Source: Congeria kusceri (Eukaryota > Mollusca > Bivalvia > Myida > Dreissenidae). From it: DNA of 64,000 nucleotides. The position numbers were made by a program, and so were the translations under genes. The notes beneath the pieces are model-generated. The model was not told the DNA's origin. It did no database searches and saw only the letters and a list, made by a program, of their open reading frames with translations. Of the stretch, positions 1 to 11,699 are shown piece after piece (within the stretch, counting starts at the first letter, position 1; every line of letters starts with the position of its first letter). The DNA lies in contig CM051025.1 in the NCBI GenBank assembly GCA_027627225.1, positions 71,401,069-71,465,068 of the forward strand, written 5' to 3'.

Positions 1-3000
1 ACAGATATTCAATTGAAACTTCACACATGTCTTCTGAGGGTCATTATAGAAGGTCACTGATCAAGGCCCATAACTCTGGCTTGCAATTTAGCAGAATTAT
101 GCCCCTTTTTGTACTTGGAAATTTCAGGTTAAAGTTTGCGTGCAACAACTTCATATCTCTATATCTGCTACAGATATTCAATTAAAACTGCACACATGTT
201 TTCAAGGTCATAATATAAGGTCACTGGCCAAGGCACATAACTGTGACCAGCATTTTAGCAGAATTATGCCCTTTTTGTTGTGATAAAGGCCAATAACTCT
301 GACAAAGCGGTTGAATAGTCTAACTCTGACAAAGCGGTTGAATAGTCGAGCGCGCTGTCCTGAGACAGCTCTTGTTTTATTCCTTTATTGACCAAAACCA
401 TAGTTAAAGAGACAAACTTGTATGTTGCTCACGAAAAGAAAACACAGTACAGTAGTTAACCAGTAATTTAAAATACCGTGCAGAATTCATTTTGAAAGTG
501 CCCAAAAGTGCAATGTACAATTACTGGGCAGATGTTAAAAATTGCCAGGAATGTATGTCAATAATTTATTACAAAAATCATCCTAAGGTGTACTCCTTTA
601 ATTGGAAAGGCTTTTTGGAAGATTGTTTTAATGTAATTAATATGTTAGTTTAAATTGATATGTTAACATTACATTCTGATGTTATGCACTTATAAATATC
701 GCGTGTTCTTATTGTAGGACCTGCATGACTGTGTGTTGAAGTGCCCTGTATGACACTTTGCGCAAGAAGAATATCACCTTGGATCCAGTATTAGTAAGAG
801 GATGATGGACATTCCTCCCGTGTTATTGGTTAATGAAGAGGTAAGTTCACATTTTTAAACAAACAGATGACACTTGTTTATTGTTCAATACTAGCAACTT
901 GAGTCACAACAGTGTAATGGCATTGGTGTCCACCTTGCGATAAGGGATCATGAGTTTGAATTCTACTGAGGTCTCTCAAAAAGACATTAGTTCTGGTTCT
1001 TCCAAGAAAAAGATTTGCAAGTGTTGCAATAAGTCTCGAGCATTCGAGGAATGCAGACTGAAATACATAGGTTTAAACTAAAAACTAGTCACTTCAATAC
1101 AATATTTGTAGTTGCTGTTGTAAAAAAAATTAGTAAACAGTTCTATTTTACTTGATTATCTGTGACAAGTAAATATATACCGGTACATACCGGTAACTTT
1201 TTACTTGATCTGTGATTACACTGATCATAACTTATATCATTTATCTTTTTACCTAAAGCATTTAAAGTTTTCAAAAAAATGCAAACAGTCTGATAGTCCA
1301 AAGCTTGCTTATTTTAGCATGCTTGAACAATTATATGCTACAGCATTTAAAAATAATTGACTTGTGATTACTGACACAGGTGTTGCGATTTCTAGAAATA
1401 CAATGTAGGTCATGTGTTGTATATATTAAAAAAAATAACGGATGTAATGAAAATGTTCAGTATTGATTGTGTACTTTGTTTTGTGTTTTTCAGACCCATG
1501 TGTACATGTGTGTTTTACTTTTGCACGCAAAATCAGCTTGTTGGTGGTGTGAACTCCCATGTGTATGAACATGCATATTAATTATTCTCACTTTATGACA
1601 AAACTGATGAAGTTATTGCCTGGATTTCATTTTCAAAGTTTATGTGTGCCTTCAAGCACATTTAGCCTGTTCTAAACATAATTTTGTTAATTTTATTTTG
1701 ATTCATTCATTTTAAGAGTCAATTCTGTAATGTTTCTTATAAGTGGATCCGTTTTAAGCTCCATATTTCTCATAATATTCCTTTAATTTAACATTTAGAC
1801 TATTCACTTGTCTGATGTGCAAATAATTTTGAACTAGAGTATTTACAATTGTGTGAAAATGTAATATTGTTATCATATTGTTATTAATATTCTGGTTAAA
1901 ATTGCTTTAATATATATAAGGATAGTATCGACTGTGTTGCTTCACAATATACGCGAACTAATTCCTAAATATGACTTCCAACCACACAAAAAAGCTTCGT
2001 GAGAACAAAGTTTCGTACCCTGTTTTACATCAAAAAATCTCATTAAAGGTGCATGCTACACAGTCAAGATGCGGAATGTAACAGATTGTTTTCTCTGCAA
2101 ATTATTTCAGAATACTGTTTCTTGGTGTTTGCATATCATATAATTATGAGAACATGACTAATTGCTCAGTAAACAAGATAATAATAAACAAGAGCTGTTT
2201 GTAAAACAGGCATGCCTTTTTGGGTCCAAAACAGCCTCTGTAGAAAATTTCAAGTATGAAAGTAAAAAGAAACCGTTTTTTTGTCAACTTTTGGTCAGTT
2301 TGACCAAATGACAAAACAATCAATAGGGATCTACTTGTAGTCATAAATTTTACAAACCCATGCCAAAGGGTTCCATGGACAATGTTTTACAACGATTGGT
2401 CAATTTGACATTTGACCCAAGGACTCCATTATTAACAGGGATCCTTTACTAGTAATGACCAACCTAACTACCAAGTTTGACGAGCCTAGGCCCAAGGGCT
2501 GCAAAGTTATTGCCTGGACAAGCTTTCATTGAACTTAGAATTATTGGGCGTTTTCTTCGATCATATTTTATAGTCACAGGGCTTTCATTAACTTTTGAAA
2601 ACTGTAAGTTTGAACTTCCTGGCCTCTAATTTTGGAAGTTTTGCTCATAATATTTGGAAGGTACGACAATATTGTGCTACAGTAGTCCTGAGCATTTCAG
2701 AAATGTATTTTTCTTCTTACTTGTTCATCCTTACATGATGGAACTGCCTTGGCTGCAATTTTGGAAGTTCTGCAACTTCCATGGCTGCAATTTTGGAAGT
2801 TCTGTGACAAAAACTGGGAGTAAATTACTCCCAAACTTCCCTGAATGGAAGCCCTGTAGTCAGTTTGACATTGACCTTCACCCAAGGATCTAAAGCTTTA
2901 AGAACCTAGACCAAAGGGTTGTGAAGTTATTGCCTGATTATTGGGCATTCTTTGTTAATCTTTTGGTCAGTTTGACCCACAGACTCCAAAATAAATAGGG

Positions 3001-3010
3001 ATCCTCAACT
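1..3010. repeat. Left arm of a large imperfect inverted duplication
   Basis: Read on the opposite strand, this segment matches 6735-9943 nearly base for base for about 3 kb, with scattered substitutions and small indels. The right arm has roughly 110 bp extra near 7030-7140. Base 1 pairs with about 9943, so the palindrome may run past the left edge of the window. The arm holds a dispersed repeat starting 'acaagagctgtctcaggaca' (reverse strand, from about 375), a decayed exon copy at 718-840, and another dispersed repeat from about 2190 ('acaagagctgtttgtaaaac'). The duplication ends inside that last repeat, which continues to about 3165 on this side only. No intact protein-coding gene is visible. 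Confidence 0.85.
718..840 (+). pseudogene. Decayed exon copy (left arm of the palindrome)
   Basis: The segment is bounded by an acceptor (attgtag) and a good donor (gtaagt at 841). In one frame it reads coding-like peptide through QEEYH, SSISKRMMDIPPVLLVNEE, but an in-frame stop and a one-base shift break the first third, after DLHDCVL. The same break occurs in the right-arm copy at 9129-9252, so decay (or a non-coding 5' part) predates the inverted duplication. The final 13 codons starting MMDIPP are identical in both arms. If the upstream part is untranslated, this could instead be a first coding exon starting at 802. I do not recognise the protein. Confidence 0.35.
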
Positions 3011-3165
3011 TATCATAACCAACCTAGCAAGCAAGTTTCAAGAACCCTGGCCTAAGTGTTTTGAAGTTATCGCTCATACAAGGGTTTGTCTACTGACATA
3101 CAGACGGACACACGGACCGACATTTGCAAAATAATATACCCCTGCTTTTCGAAGGAAAGCATAAT
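2190..3165. repeat. Dispersed molluscan repeat
   Basis: The block starts with 'acaagagctgtttgtaaaac' and ends near a run of 'cagacggacacacggaccga' followed by the hairpin-like 'ctgcttttcgaaggaaagca'. It contains recurring phrases such as 'ggatcc...tttactagtaatgaccaacctaac' and 'gaagttattgcctg', typical of non-autonomous mollusc repeats. Open frames here (about 60-80 codons on both strands) are shadows in the repeat. A shorter inverted copy occupies about 6735-7675 in the right arm. Confidence 0.6.
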
Positions 3166-3785
3166 TAATAATAACAACATCTTAATTGATATGCTTATGT
3201 TTATTGAGAAAAGACAACTGTCATAAGAATGTTCATTTACTTAAAAGTGTGTGCAAAGTATTAAAAAGTAATAATTGTGCCAGGGCCCATATCGCTAAAG
3301 CTCCTTAGTTTAAAGTTGAGTTATATTCCTAAAACCTGCATTAAAATCCATAAGTTTATGTCTGTTTCATTAAACTTTGCTATGAAATTTATTTTTGTAA
3401 GAAACTTGGAAATTATATAGGAAAGTACCAATTTCAAATTGAAAATACTGATTTTGAAACAAACATTTTAAATTTGACTAATTTCAGTTAAAATTGTTCT
3501 TAGGGTCTGTATTGAAATGGATACCGAACGGTGGAAGAAACAATTCATACATTTACAAACTAGATTTTGGCCAATTAATCCATAAGCATTTGAACCAAAT
3601 TGATCATAAACGTATATATTGAACAACTGTACTTTTTTTTTTTGGAAAAAAAAATGGCATAAATGCCCTTCACAAAATGTCTATTCCTGAAATCAATAAG
3701 CATAAACTTAATTTTTTATCAACATGAATATCTAGCAGCTACTTTTACAATTCTATATGCCCGGGGTAACTAGGTAATGTTGATT
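3166..3785. other. Spacer DNA without recognisable gene
   Basis: This AT-rich stretch lies inside the palindrome spacer. It has short poly-T and poly-A runs near 3634-3652 and no exon-like open frame with splice sites. I see nothing else in it. Confidence 0.5.
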
Positions 3786-3789
3786 TTAA

Positions 3790-4286
3790 AGAGACTTGTT
3801 CACAGATGTTTGCATATTTTGAAATATGCCATTAAATGTCTTAACTTCACAGATTTAAGCATCTGAACTAAATAGCTCAAGTATAATAACAAGAAAAGGA
3901 TTTTTTGTAAAGAAAAGAAAAAAGGTCCCACCGGGGTTTGAACCCGGGACCTTCGGATTAAAAGGCTGTCGCCATAACCACTTGGCCAATCCTATTTCTA
4001 TATTTATCCCTGCATTATTTACTTTATGTAAGTGACGCACGTATTGTCAATAAATTTTAACGAAAACAACACAAACACTCCAAATTATTCATCGATTAGC
4101 ATTACAACCGCTTTATAATTTCATCAATTTCAACTGATGATTACTCATAAACAAAACGCTATTTACAGTATATTTATATGTCCAAAGTGTTATTTCGCTC
4201 CCTTATATACAGGGTTCTTTTATTTTTGGAATCTGTAACAAAAAGTTTTTAAAAATGTCAATTTGCCAATCTGTGAACAGGTCCCT
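3790..4286. mobile_element. TTAA-flanked MITE with tRNA-Lys-like core (copy A)
   Basis: The 497-bp element has inverted ends: AGAGACTTGTTCACAGAT on the left and ATCTGTGAACAGGTCCCT on the right, about 18 bp with one or two mismatches. TTAA lies immediately outside both ends (3786-3789 and 4287-4290). A second copy at 63137-63638 has the same ends, the same flanking TTAA and the same interior. No transposase is encoded. A TTAA target duplication is known for piggyBac and Kolobok transposons, so one of those probably mobilises it; the family assignment is inference. Confidence 0.75.
3924..3996 (-). other. tRNA-Lys(UUU)-like segment inside the MITE
   Basis: On the minus strand the segment contains a box-A-like D arm (TGGCCAAGTGGTTATGGC), an anticodon-arm-like CAGCCTTTTAATCCGAAGG matching the tRNA-Lys TTT loop, and a clean T arm (CCGGG-TTCAAAC-CCCGG, box B). 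The 3' acceptor strand TGGGACC has no good 5' partner, so this is not a functional tRNA. It may retain RNA polymerase III promoter boxes. Confidence 0.6.
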
Positions 4287-4290
4287 TTAA

Positions 4291-5004
4291 CAACTTAGTT
4301 TAGAACTACATAGAACAATATATCTATATTGCTGCTTTTTCTTAAATTAACATTTTTTGTAAATGTGATGTGTCTTAAACCGAAATTGAATCAAAACAAT
4401 CAAATCAAAAACAAATCAAAACAACAACAACATTATTCTCATTGATATTCATGGTATAGTCGATATAGTCGATATATATACACAAGTTGAAGTGCACATA
4501 TTTCATTAATAAAAAAGTAAAATGTAATAGACAACTGTATATATTCGGTCAAAAACAATATGGAAGGTAATAAATACAATTAACAACAAACTACAAGTTG
4601 GTACATTATTAATATAAGGGTGAAATTGGTTGCATATGAAACAAAAGTAACAAAAATCGTCAAAAGAAATTAAGTAAATTCTATTTAATAGAATTCGTAT
4701 AAGAAATAGATTGGATTACAACTAGAAAAAGTATACTTCGCACATATTATGCCGTAAATTACTACAATTCATTCTAAAATATTCTCTCGTATTACATGTG
4801 CATATCTATACATAATTGAAATGCGTAGTATGTCTTCTTCATAAGCTCTAATAATTTCATCGTATTAAGAACATGCTCTGACAATGGTTGTTCATCATAG
4901 TGAAAGTAATTTCTTTGTTGAACCCTGTTGTAAGTTTATAATTATTAATGCTGCACAAGTTATTGACGGCTGGAAAAATTGATTATTGATATTAAGAAGG
5001 ACCT
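4291..5004. other. AT-rich spacer DNA
   Basis: The stretch has low complexity (caaaacaacaac near 4415-4430 and TA-rich runs near 4440-4480). No exon candidate or terminal repeat was recognised. Confidence 0.4.
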
Positions 5005-5487
5005 ATACAAGAGGGCTGGGCCTAATGGACCTTGGTCGCTCACCTGAGTTTAATAAATAATACTGGATAAACCTTGTAAAAATTTCAAAGCATGTTCATA
5101 CATGTTTAAAGGAAAATGTTAGACCACTGACAACCATGTTTTTAGTAATACAAATAATTTGAAAGGAATTTTGTAGACAGTCACCCAACAAACTGTTCAG
5201 TGAAATAATTTTGAAATACAAGAAGTTTTTCAAGGTTTCAATATAGCCATTTAAAGAAAACTTTTACAGCCCTGGCCGCCATGTCAAAATAATTTGAAGG
5301 AATTTTGTAGAGGGTCATGCATGGAACATTAATTACCTTGAAATCCAGTCAGCACTTACAAAAAATATCAAGTTAATAGCTTACATACTTTTGAAGATAT
5401 AAAGGAAAAATATGAAAATGTGGACAGCAGGACGGACAGACAGGGTAAATTACTATAGGGTACCCGCAAAAACTTGTGGGGCCCTAA
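5005..5487 (+). mobile_element. Non-autonomous Helitron-like element (tentative)
   Basis: The block begins near 'acaagagggctgggcctaat' and ends with 'ggacggacagacagggtaaa', then a hairpin (cccgcaaaaacttgtgggg) followed by CTAA and a T. A 3' hairpin next to CTRR, with insertion before T, is the Helitron signature. The same hairpin-CTAA end recurs at about 27120-27141. No helicase or Rep domain is present. The 5' boundary is uncertain. Confidence 0.4.
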
Positions 5488-6734
5488 TTGAAATGTGTTA
5501 AAGGCTGTAGCGAAGGCAAATCATGTCTTGAATAATGGATCCAATCAGTTGAAGGTGCAGAAGTCATTCAAGTTTGCACAGTACTTTTGAAGTAGAAGCA
5601 TCCACTGCATACTCTGACACTGGTGTTACTGTACCATAGTTGTTGTGCTGAAATAATCATCAAGAAGGCAAATACATAACTAACTTGTATTAGGAATAAT
5701 ATTTAAGTTAAATCGTGATCTTTGTTGCCTCACCACTGTAATGAACATCTTCAATGTTTGCTTTTTACTAGGTAAGTATTTGATATAAATTTTTTAAATG
5801 TAACAGGGACTATGCTAAATATACAGTTTAACAACCAATACAGTCCTTAGCATGAACCAGGCATAATTTTATCATCCAGTAATAACATAAATATGCATAC
5901 TCCAAAAAGACAACCTTAAATCTATAAAAATTTCTCCACATGAATAATTTATCATAATCCGTTAGCCTGATGTACATTCTGTCAACAATCAAGATCTCTT
6001 TGTTGGAAAATATTTGTCAACATTATGTCACTAAAGTGTCTGAATGTTTGTTGTCATCAAGACAAGCAAATTCATGTTCATTAAAATGATTTAACACTGC
6101 TTAATGGACCTTTAAATAATTAAGAAAATAACTACTGAATCATATGATTTATGTCAGTAAGATCTTGTTTACTTCCTATTTGAGAAGTTTCATGCAATTC
6201 AGACTTGAAATTATTTTAGCAATAAACTGATTGTACACATGGTGGCCACTGAAATTTGAAGAAAAAAATCCCTGTCTTCCTGATTTTCTTTGACCAGAAT
6301 GTGATTTTTCCTGATATTTTTTTGTCAAATTGCCATTCTAATTTGTGCATATCGGTGACAGTGTTCAATTATGCCTTAGATTTTATATTTCACTTTTCAT
6401 CTGTTTTTGGAATTTTTTCCTATGACTATGGTCAAATTTCCTGAATTTTCTGATTTTTCACCATTTTTAAATTCCTTGTTTTTTAAACGCTTTCCCTTGT
6501 TCCAGTGGCCACCTTGGAATAATAGAACAAATCTATGAATGAAGCTAGTCAGGAAAAAGCTCTCTTAAATCAAGCCATGACAGAGTTAGCTCACTTTTTA
6601 CATAGACTTTGTTGTTAAAGTTTTTGTTCCAAAAATTTATAAACTATACAAGGCTACACTTAAAAGTTTTGTATTTTAACAAATTTATTCCCCTTCCACT
6701 TTCCAAAATACATACCAGCTGAAATACTTATTAT
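5488..6734. other. Spacer DNA without recognisable gene
   Basis: AT-rich DNA between the Helitron-like element and the right palindrome arm. The open frame at 6256-6444 is T-rich, lacks flanking splice signals or motifs, and is judged to be chance. Confidence 0.4.
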
Positions 6735-9700
6735 GATTATTCGAGGATCCCTATTTATTTTGGAGTCTGTGGGTCAAACTGATCAAAAGATTAACAAAGA
6801 ATGCCCAATAATCAGGCAATAATTTGATCTAGGTTCTTAAAGCTTTAGATCCTTGGGTGAAAGGTCAATGTCAAACTGACTACAGGGCAGGGCTTCCATT
6901 CAAGGAAGTGTGGGAGTAATTTACTCCCAGTTTTTGTCACAGAACTTCCATAATTGCAGCCATGGAAGTTGCAGAACTTCCAAAATTGCAGTCAAGGAAG
7001 TTCCATCATGTAAGGATGAACAAGTTAGAAGAAAAATTAAGCAATTTTTCTAAATGTATACCTTTTTCACTCTGTAAATTGGCATATAAGCACTTGATGA
7101 AAAAGAACTGGCCTTAAAAAACCTTCAATTTATACTTAATATGCACATTTCTGAAATGCTCAGGACTTCTGTAGCGCAATACTGTCATACCTTCCAAATA
7201 TTATCAGCAAAACTTCCAAAATTTGAGGCCAGGATGTTCAAACTTACCGTTTTCAAAAGTTAATGAAAGCCCTGTGACTATAAAATATGATTGAAGAAAA
7301 CGCCCAATAATTCTAAGTTCACTAAAAGCTTTTCCAGGCAATTACTTTGCAGCCCTTGGGCCTAGGCTCGTCAAACTTGGTAGTTAGGTTGGTCATGAAG
7401 GATCCCTGTTAATAATGGAGTCCTTGGGTCAAGTGTCAAATTGACCAATAGCTGTAAAACATTGTCCATGGAACCCTTTGGCATGGGTTTGTAAAATTTA
7501 GTAGATAGGTGGGTTATGACTACAAGTAGATCCCTATTGATTGTTGTGCCATTTGGTCAAACTGACCAAAAGTTGACCAAAAAAAATTGTTTCATTTTAC
7601 TTTCATCCTTGCATTTTCTACAGAGGCTGTTTTGGACCCGAATAGGCATGCCTGTTTTACAAACAGCTCTTGTTTATTATTATCTTGTTTACTGAGCAAT
7701 TAGTCAAGTTCTCATAACTATATGATGTGCAAACACCAAGAAACAGTATTCTGAAATAATTTGCAGAGAAAACAATATGTTACATTCCGCATCTTGACTG
7801 TGTAGCATGCACCTTTAATGAGATTTTTTCATGTAAAACAGGGTACGAAACTTTGTTCTCACGAAGCTTTTTTGTGTGGTTGGAAGTCATATTTAGGAAT
7901 TAGTTCGCGTATATTGTGAAGCAACACAGTCGATACTATCCTTATATATATTAAAGCAATTTTAACCAGAATATTAATAACAATATGATAACAATATTAC
8001 ATTTTCACACAATTGTTAATACTCTAGTTCAAAATTATTTGCACATCAGACAAGTGAATAGTCTTAATGTTAAAAGAAATTTAGGAATATTATGAGAAGT
8101 ATGGAGCTTAAAACGGATCCACTTATAAGAAACATTACAGAATGAATCAAAATAAAATTAACAAAATTATGTTTAGTGTGCTTGAAGGCACACATAAACT
8201 TTTAAAATGAAATCAGGCAATAACTTAATCAGTTTTGTCATAAAGTGAGAGTAATTAAATATGCATGTTCATACACATGTGAGTTCACAACACTAACAAG
8301 CTGATTTTGCGTGCAGAAGTAAAACACACATGTATACATATAGTGTCTCTTTAAAGAAACTGCAACACAATGCTCTTCAATGTCTAACAATGTTCACAGT
8401 TGGCTAACGAATCTTCAAATATAATAATGTGTCCTTGCATATTTAACCATTCAACAAGAAAATCCATCATCGTGGGTCTAAAAAACACAAAACAAAGTAC
8501 ACAATCAATACTGAACATTTTCATTACATCCGTTGTTTTTTTTAAATGTATACAACACATGACCTACATTGTATTTCTAGAAATCGCAACAACTGTGTCA
8601 GTAAGCACAAGTCAATTATTTGTAAATGCTGTAGTATATAATTGTTGAAGCATGCTAAAATAAGCAAGCTTTGGACTATCAGACTGTTTGCATTTATTGA
8701 ATACTTTAAATGCTTTAGGTAAAAATATAAATAATATCAAAAAGTTATGATCAGTGTAACAGATAAAGTAAAAAGTTACCGGTATGTACCGGTATATATT
8801 TACTTGTCACAGATAATCAAGTAAAATAGAACTGTTTACTAATTTTTTTACAACAGCAACTACAAATATTGTATTGAAGTGACTAGTATTTAGTTAAAAC
8901 CTATGTATTTCAGTCTGCATTCCTCGAACGCTCGAGACTTCTTGCGACATTTGCAAATCTTTTTCTTGGAAGAACCAGAACTAATGTCATTTTGAGAGTC
9001 CTAAGTAGAGATCACGCTCATGATCCCTCATCGCAAGGTGGACACCAATACCATTACACTGTTGTGACTCAAGTTGCTAGTATTGAACAATAAACAAGTG
9101 TCATCCGTTTGTTAAAATGTGAACTTACCTCTTCATTAACCAATAACACGGGAGGAATGTCCATCATTCTCTTACTAATACTGGATCTACGGTGATATTC
9201 CTCTTGCGGCCAAGTGTCATACAGAGCATTTCAACACACAGTCATGCAGGTCCTACAATAAGAACACGCGATATTTATAAGTGCATAACATCAGAATGTA
9301 ATGTTAACATATGTTAACAAATCAATTGAAACTTACATATAAATTACATTACAACAATCTTCCAAACAGCCTTTCCAATTAAAGGAGTCCACCTTAGGAT
9401 GATTTTTCTAATAAATTATTGACATACATTCCTGGCCATTTTAAAATCTGCCCAGTAATTGTACATTGCATTTTTGGGCACTTTCAAAATGAATTGTGCA
9501 CTGTATTTTAATTACTGGTTAACTACAGTACTGTGTTTTCTTTTCTTGAGCAACATACAAGTTTGTCTCTTTAACTATGGTTTTGGTCAATAAAGAAATA
9601 AAACAAGAGCTGTCTCAGGACAGCGCGCTCGACTATTCAACCAATTTGTCAGAGTTATTGGCCTTTATCACTACAAAAAGGGCATAATTCTGCTAAAATG

Positions 9701-9943
9701 CTGGTCACAAATATGTGCCTTGGCCAGTGACCTTATATTATGAACTTGAAAACATGTGTGCAGTTTTAATTGAATATCTGTAGCAGATATAGAGATATGA
9801 AGTTGTTGCACGCAAACTTTGACCTGAAAGTACAAAAAGGGGCATAATTCTGCTAAATTGCAAGCGAGAGTTATGGGCCTTGGTCAGTGACCTTCTATAA
9901 TGACCCTCAGAAGACACATGTGAAGTTTAAATTGAATATCTGT
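6735..9943. repeat. Right arm of the large inverted duplication
   Basis: This is the reverse-complement partner of 1-3010. Relative to the left arm it has an extra stretch near 7030-7140 and different sequence around 8340-8480, where the left arm reads 'cagacccatgtgtacatgtg'. The shared repeat starting 'acaagagctgtctcaggaca' is at 9605 onward here and continues beyond the arm to about 10200. Confidence 0.85.
9129..9252 (-). pseudogene. Decayed exon copy (right arm of the palindrome)
   Basis: On the minus strand an acceptor (attgtag) precedes the segment and a donor (gtaagtt) follows it. The frame ending in QEEYHRRSSISKRMMDIPPV and then LLVNEE is open for its last 35 or so codons, and matches the left-arm copy at 718-840. 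A single extra base after DLHDCVL separates the first part from the rest. This copy keeps TWPQEEYHRRSS where the left arm has changed, so it is the better-preserved one. A possible upstream exon sits at 10292-10344. The protein is not recognised. Confidence 0.4.
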
Positions 9944-10200
9944 AGTAGTTATAGAGATATAGAGTTTTTGCTCGCAAACTCTAATCTGAAATTTCTAAGT
10001 AAAAAAGGGGCATAATTCTGCTAAATTGCAGGTCAGAGTTATGGGCCTTGGTCAGTGATCTTACATAATGACCCCGAAGACATGTGTGAAGTTTCAATTG
10101 AATATCTGTAGTAGTTAGAGAGATATGCACTTGTTGCACGCAAACTTTAACCAGAGCATTACGGCGACACCGACGAATGGGTGAGTAGTATAGCTCGAAC
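9605..10200 (+). repeat. Dispersed molluscan repeat crossing the palindrome edge
   Basis: The repeat starts 'acaagagctgtctcaggaca' and carries three imperfect units of the kind 'gggcataattctgctaaatt...gggccttggtcagtgacctt...gtgaagttt...aattgaatatctgtag', each about 150-170 bp. It ends near 'gacgaatgggtgagtagtat'. The left arm shows the same repeat truncated by the window edge. Confidence 0.6.
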
Positions 10201-10291
10201 TATTCGGTGAATAGACAAGCTAAAAAGATTTCACTTTCCTAACAACAAAGTATAAAATGATTACAATCATTCCTTAACCTAGTAAACATAC

Positions 10292-10344
10292 CATCGTTTT
10301 TGTAAATATTGCTGTCAGCGTCTTCTATCTTTGCGAAACATCAT
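10292..10344 (-). pseudogene. Possible short exon upstream of the 9.1-9.25 kb exon
   Basis: The minus strand shows 'ttgttttcag' before and 'gtatgttt' after a 53-bp segment. One frame reads IEDADSNIYKND, coding-like, but an in-frame TAG or TGA breaks each frame from the acceptor. It could be a decayed exon or untranslated. Confidence 0.25.
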
Positions 10345-10834
10345 CTGAAAACAATGAGAAATCAGATTTTCTAGTTTTATTTTAGTGCCCAAAGTATCCA
10401 AGCCATGTGAAATAGCACTTATTTTGGAATCATTAGTTCCCATACTAGATAATAAAAATAGACATTACATTTACCATTTCAAATTGATTTTGTTTATAGC
10501 TGTAATCAAAATCATCATCATTCCTCAGACAATTGGCACACTTATTTTCATACGTGAAGAATATGAGTCATTGCATATAAAATACCAGACTGTAGATCTT
10601 ATAACAAAATGGACAGAAAATGTGAAGAATGAGACTGTGAATGTGATGTGTGAAGAATCATTTCCACACATCATCACATATGAAGAATGAGATCCCATTT
10701 CTGTGAACGATAAGATTTGTACAAATATGGTCCCACATACACTGATCCATACATTTATAACGACATCATATTATTCTGCGTAGTATAAATAATACCATTA
10801 TTTATATCAGAGCATTAATATTCTTCCGAACATT
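10345..10834. other. Short motif-rich non-coding stretch
   Basis: The open frame at 10385-10690 lacks an ATG start and ends in repeats of 'gtgaagaatgaga' and 'cacatcatcacata'. This motif family returns at 13270-13380 and 14300-14490. No gene is called. Confidence 0.35.
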
Positions 10835-10836
10835 TA

Positions 10837-11696
10837 TGGTGGCATAGAACTGCCTTACGATAACCACATAAGTTTCGCGATAATTATCACGTTAACCACT
10901 TAAGTATCGTGTTAACCACATAATTTTCGCGAAAAATATCACGTTAACTAGTTAGCGTTCGCGAAAAGATTCGTGTTACTACTTATTTATTGCGATATTT
11001 ATCTGAATATTAAGTTACCGTTTACGAAAATGTTTCTGTTAGATAATTTATTATTAAACTAAATGACCTAATAGTGCCTATAAGTGACATAAGTTACATT
11101 TTCTAGGTCTTCGATTTATCTAACTAACGCGAATTGTATCATGAAAATTATCTGCTAACGTAAACCATAACACGTTAATATTCCTGTTACCACTTAGTTT
11201 GCCCGAGGTGTTCCGCAATATGTTGCTAACGCGAACCTTAACACGATAATATTCCTGTTACTAGTTAATTATCTGTTAACGTAAATCGTAACACGTTAAT
11301 ATTCTTGATACTACTTAAGTTTGCCCGAGGTGTTCCGCAATATCTTGCTAACGCGAACCTTAACACGATAATATTCCTGATACTACTTAATTTGTTTTCG
11401 AGGTCTTCCGCAGTATCTGAATATCGCGATATTTTTCGTGATAATTATCTAGTAACGTAAATCAAAACACGTTAATATTCCTGTTACCACTTAATGTTAT
11501 GTTTTTGTTAACTGAAATCCTGGTGTCAGTTTGGGGCACTTTCAGGCCACATTTCAGTTAAGCAGAAAATAAATGACAAAGAAAACTATCGCGAACACTA
11601 ACAAGATACAAGATAAATAACACGATACTTAAGTGGTTAACGTGATAATTATCGCGAAACTTATGTGGTTATCGTAAGGCAGTTCTATGCCACCAT
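10837..11696. mobile_element. 860-bp MITE with 78-bp terminal inverted repeats
   Basis: The left end TGGTGGCATAGAACTGCCTT and the right end are reverse complements for about 78 bp (10837-10914 and about 11619-11696). TA lies outside both ends, consistent with a TA target duplication as in Tc1/mariner-type elements. The interior has diverged repeats such as 'gctaacgcgaaccttaacac' and 'gttaatattcctgttac'. No transposase frame is present. Confidence 0.75.
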
Positions 11697-11699
11697 AAT

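Noticed and set aside
2654..2893. 79-codon protein gene
   Set aside because: It lies inside a dispersed repeat, and the opposite strand is open too. The inverted copy does not preserve the frame.
3924..3996. Functional tRNA-Lys gene
   Set aside because: The acceptor stem cannot pair and the second copy at 63284-63350 has altered stems. It is a tRNA-like part of a MITE.
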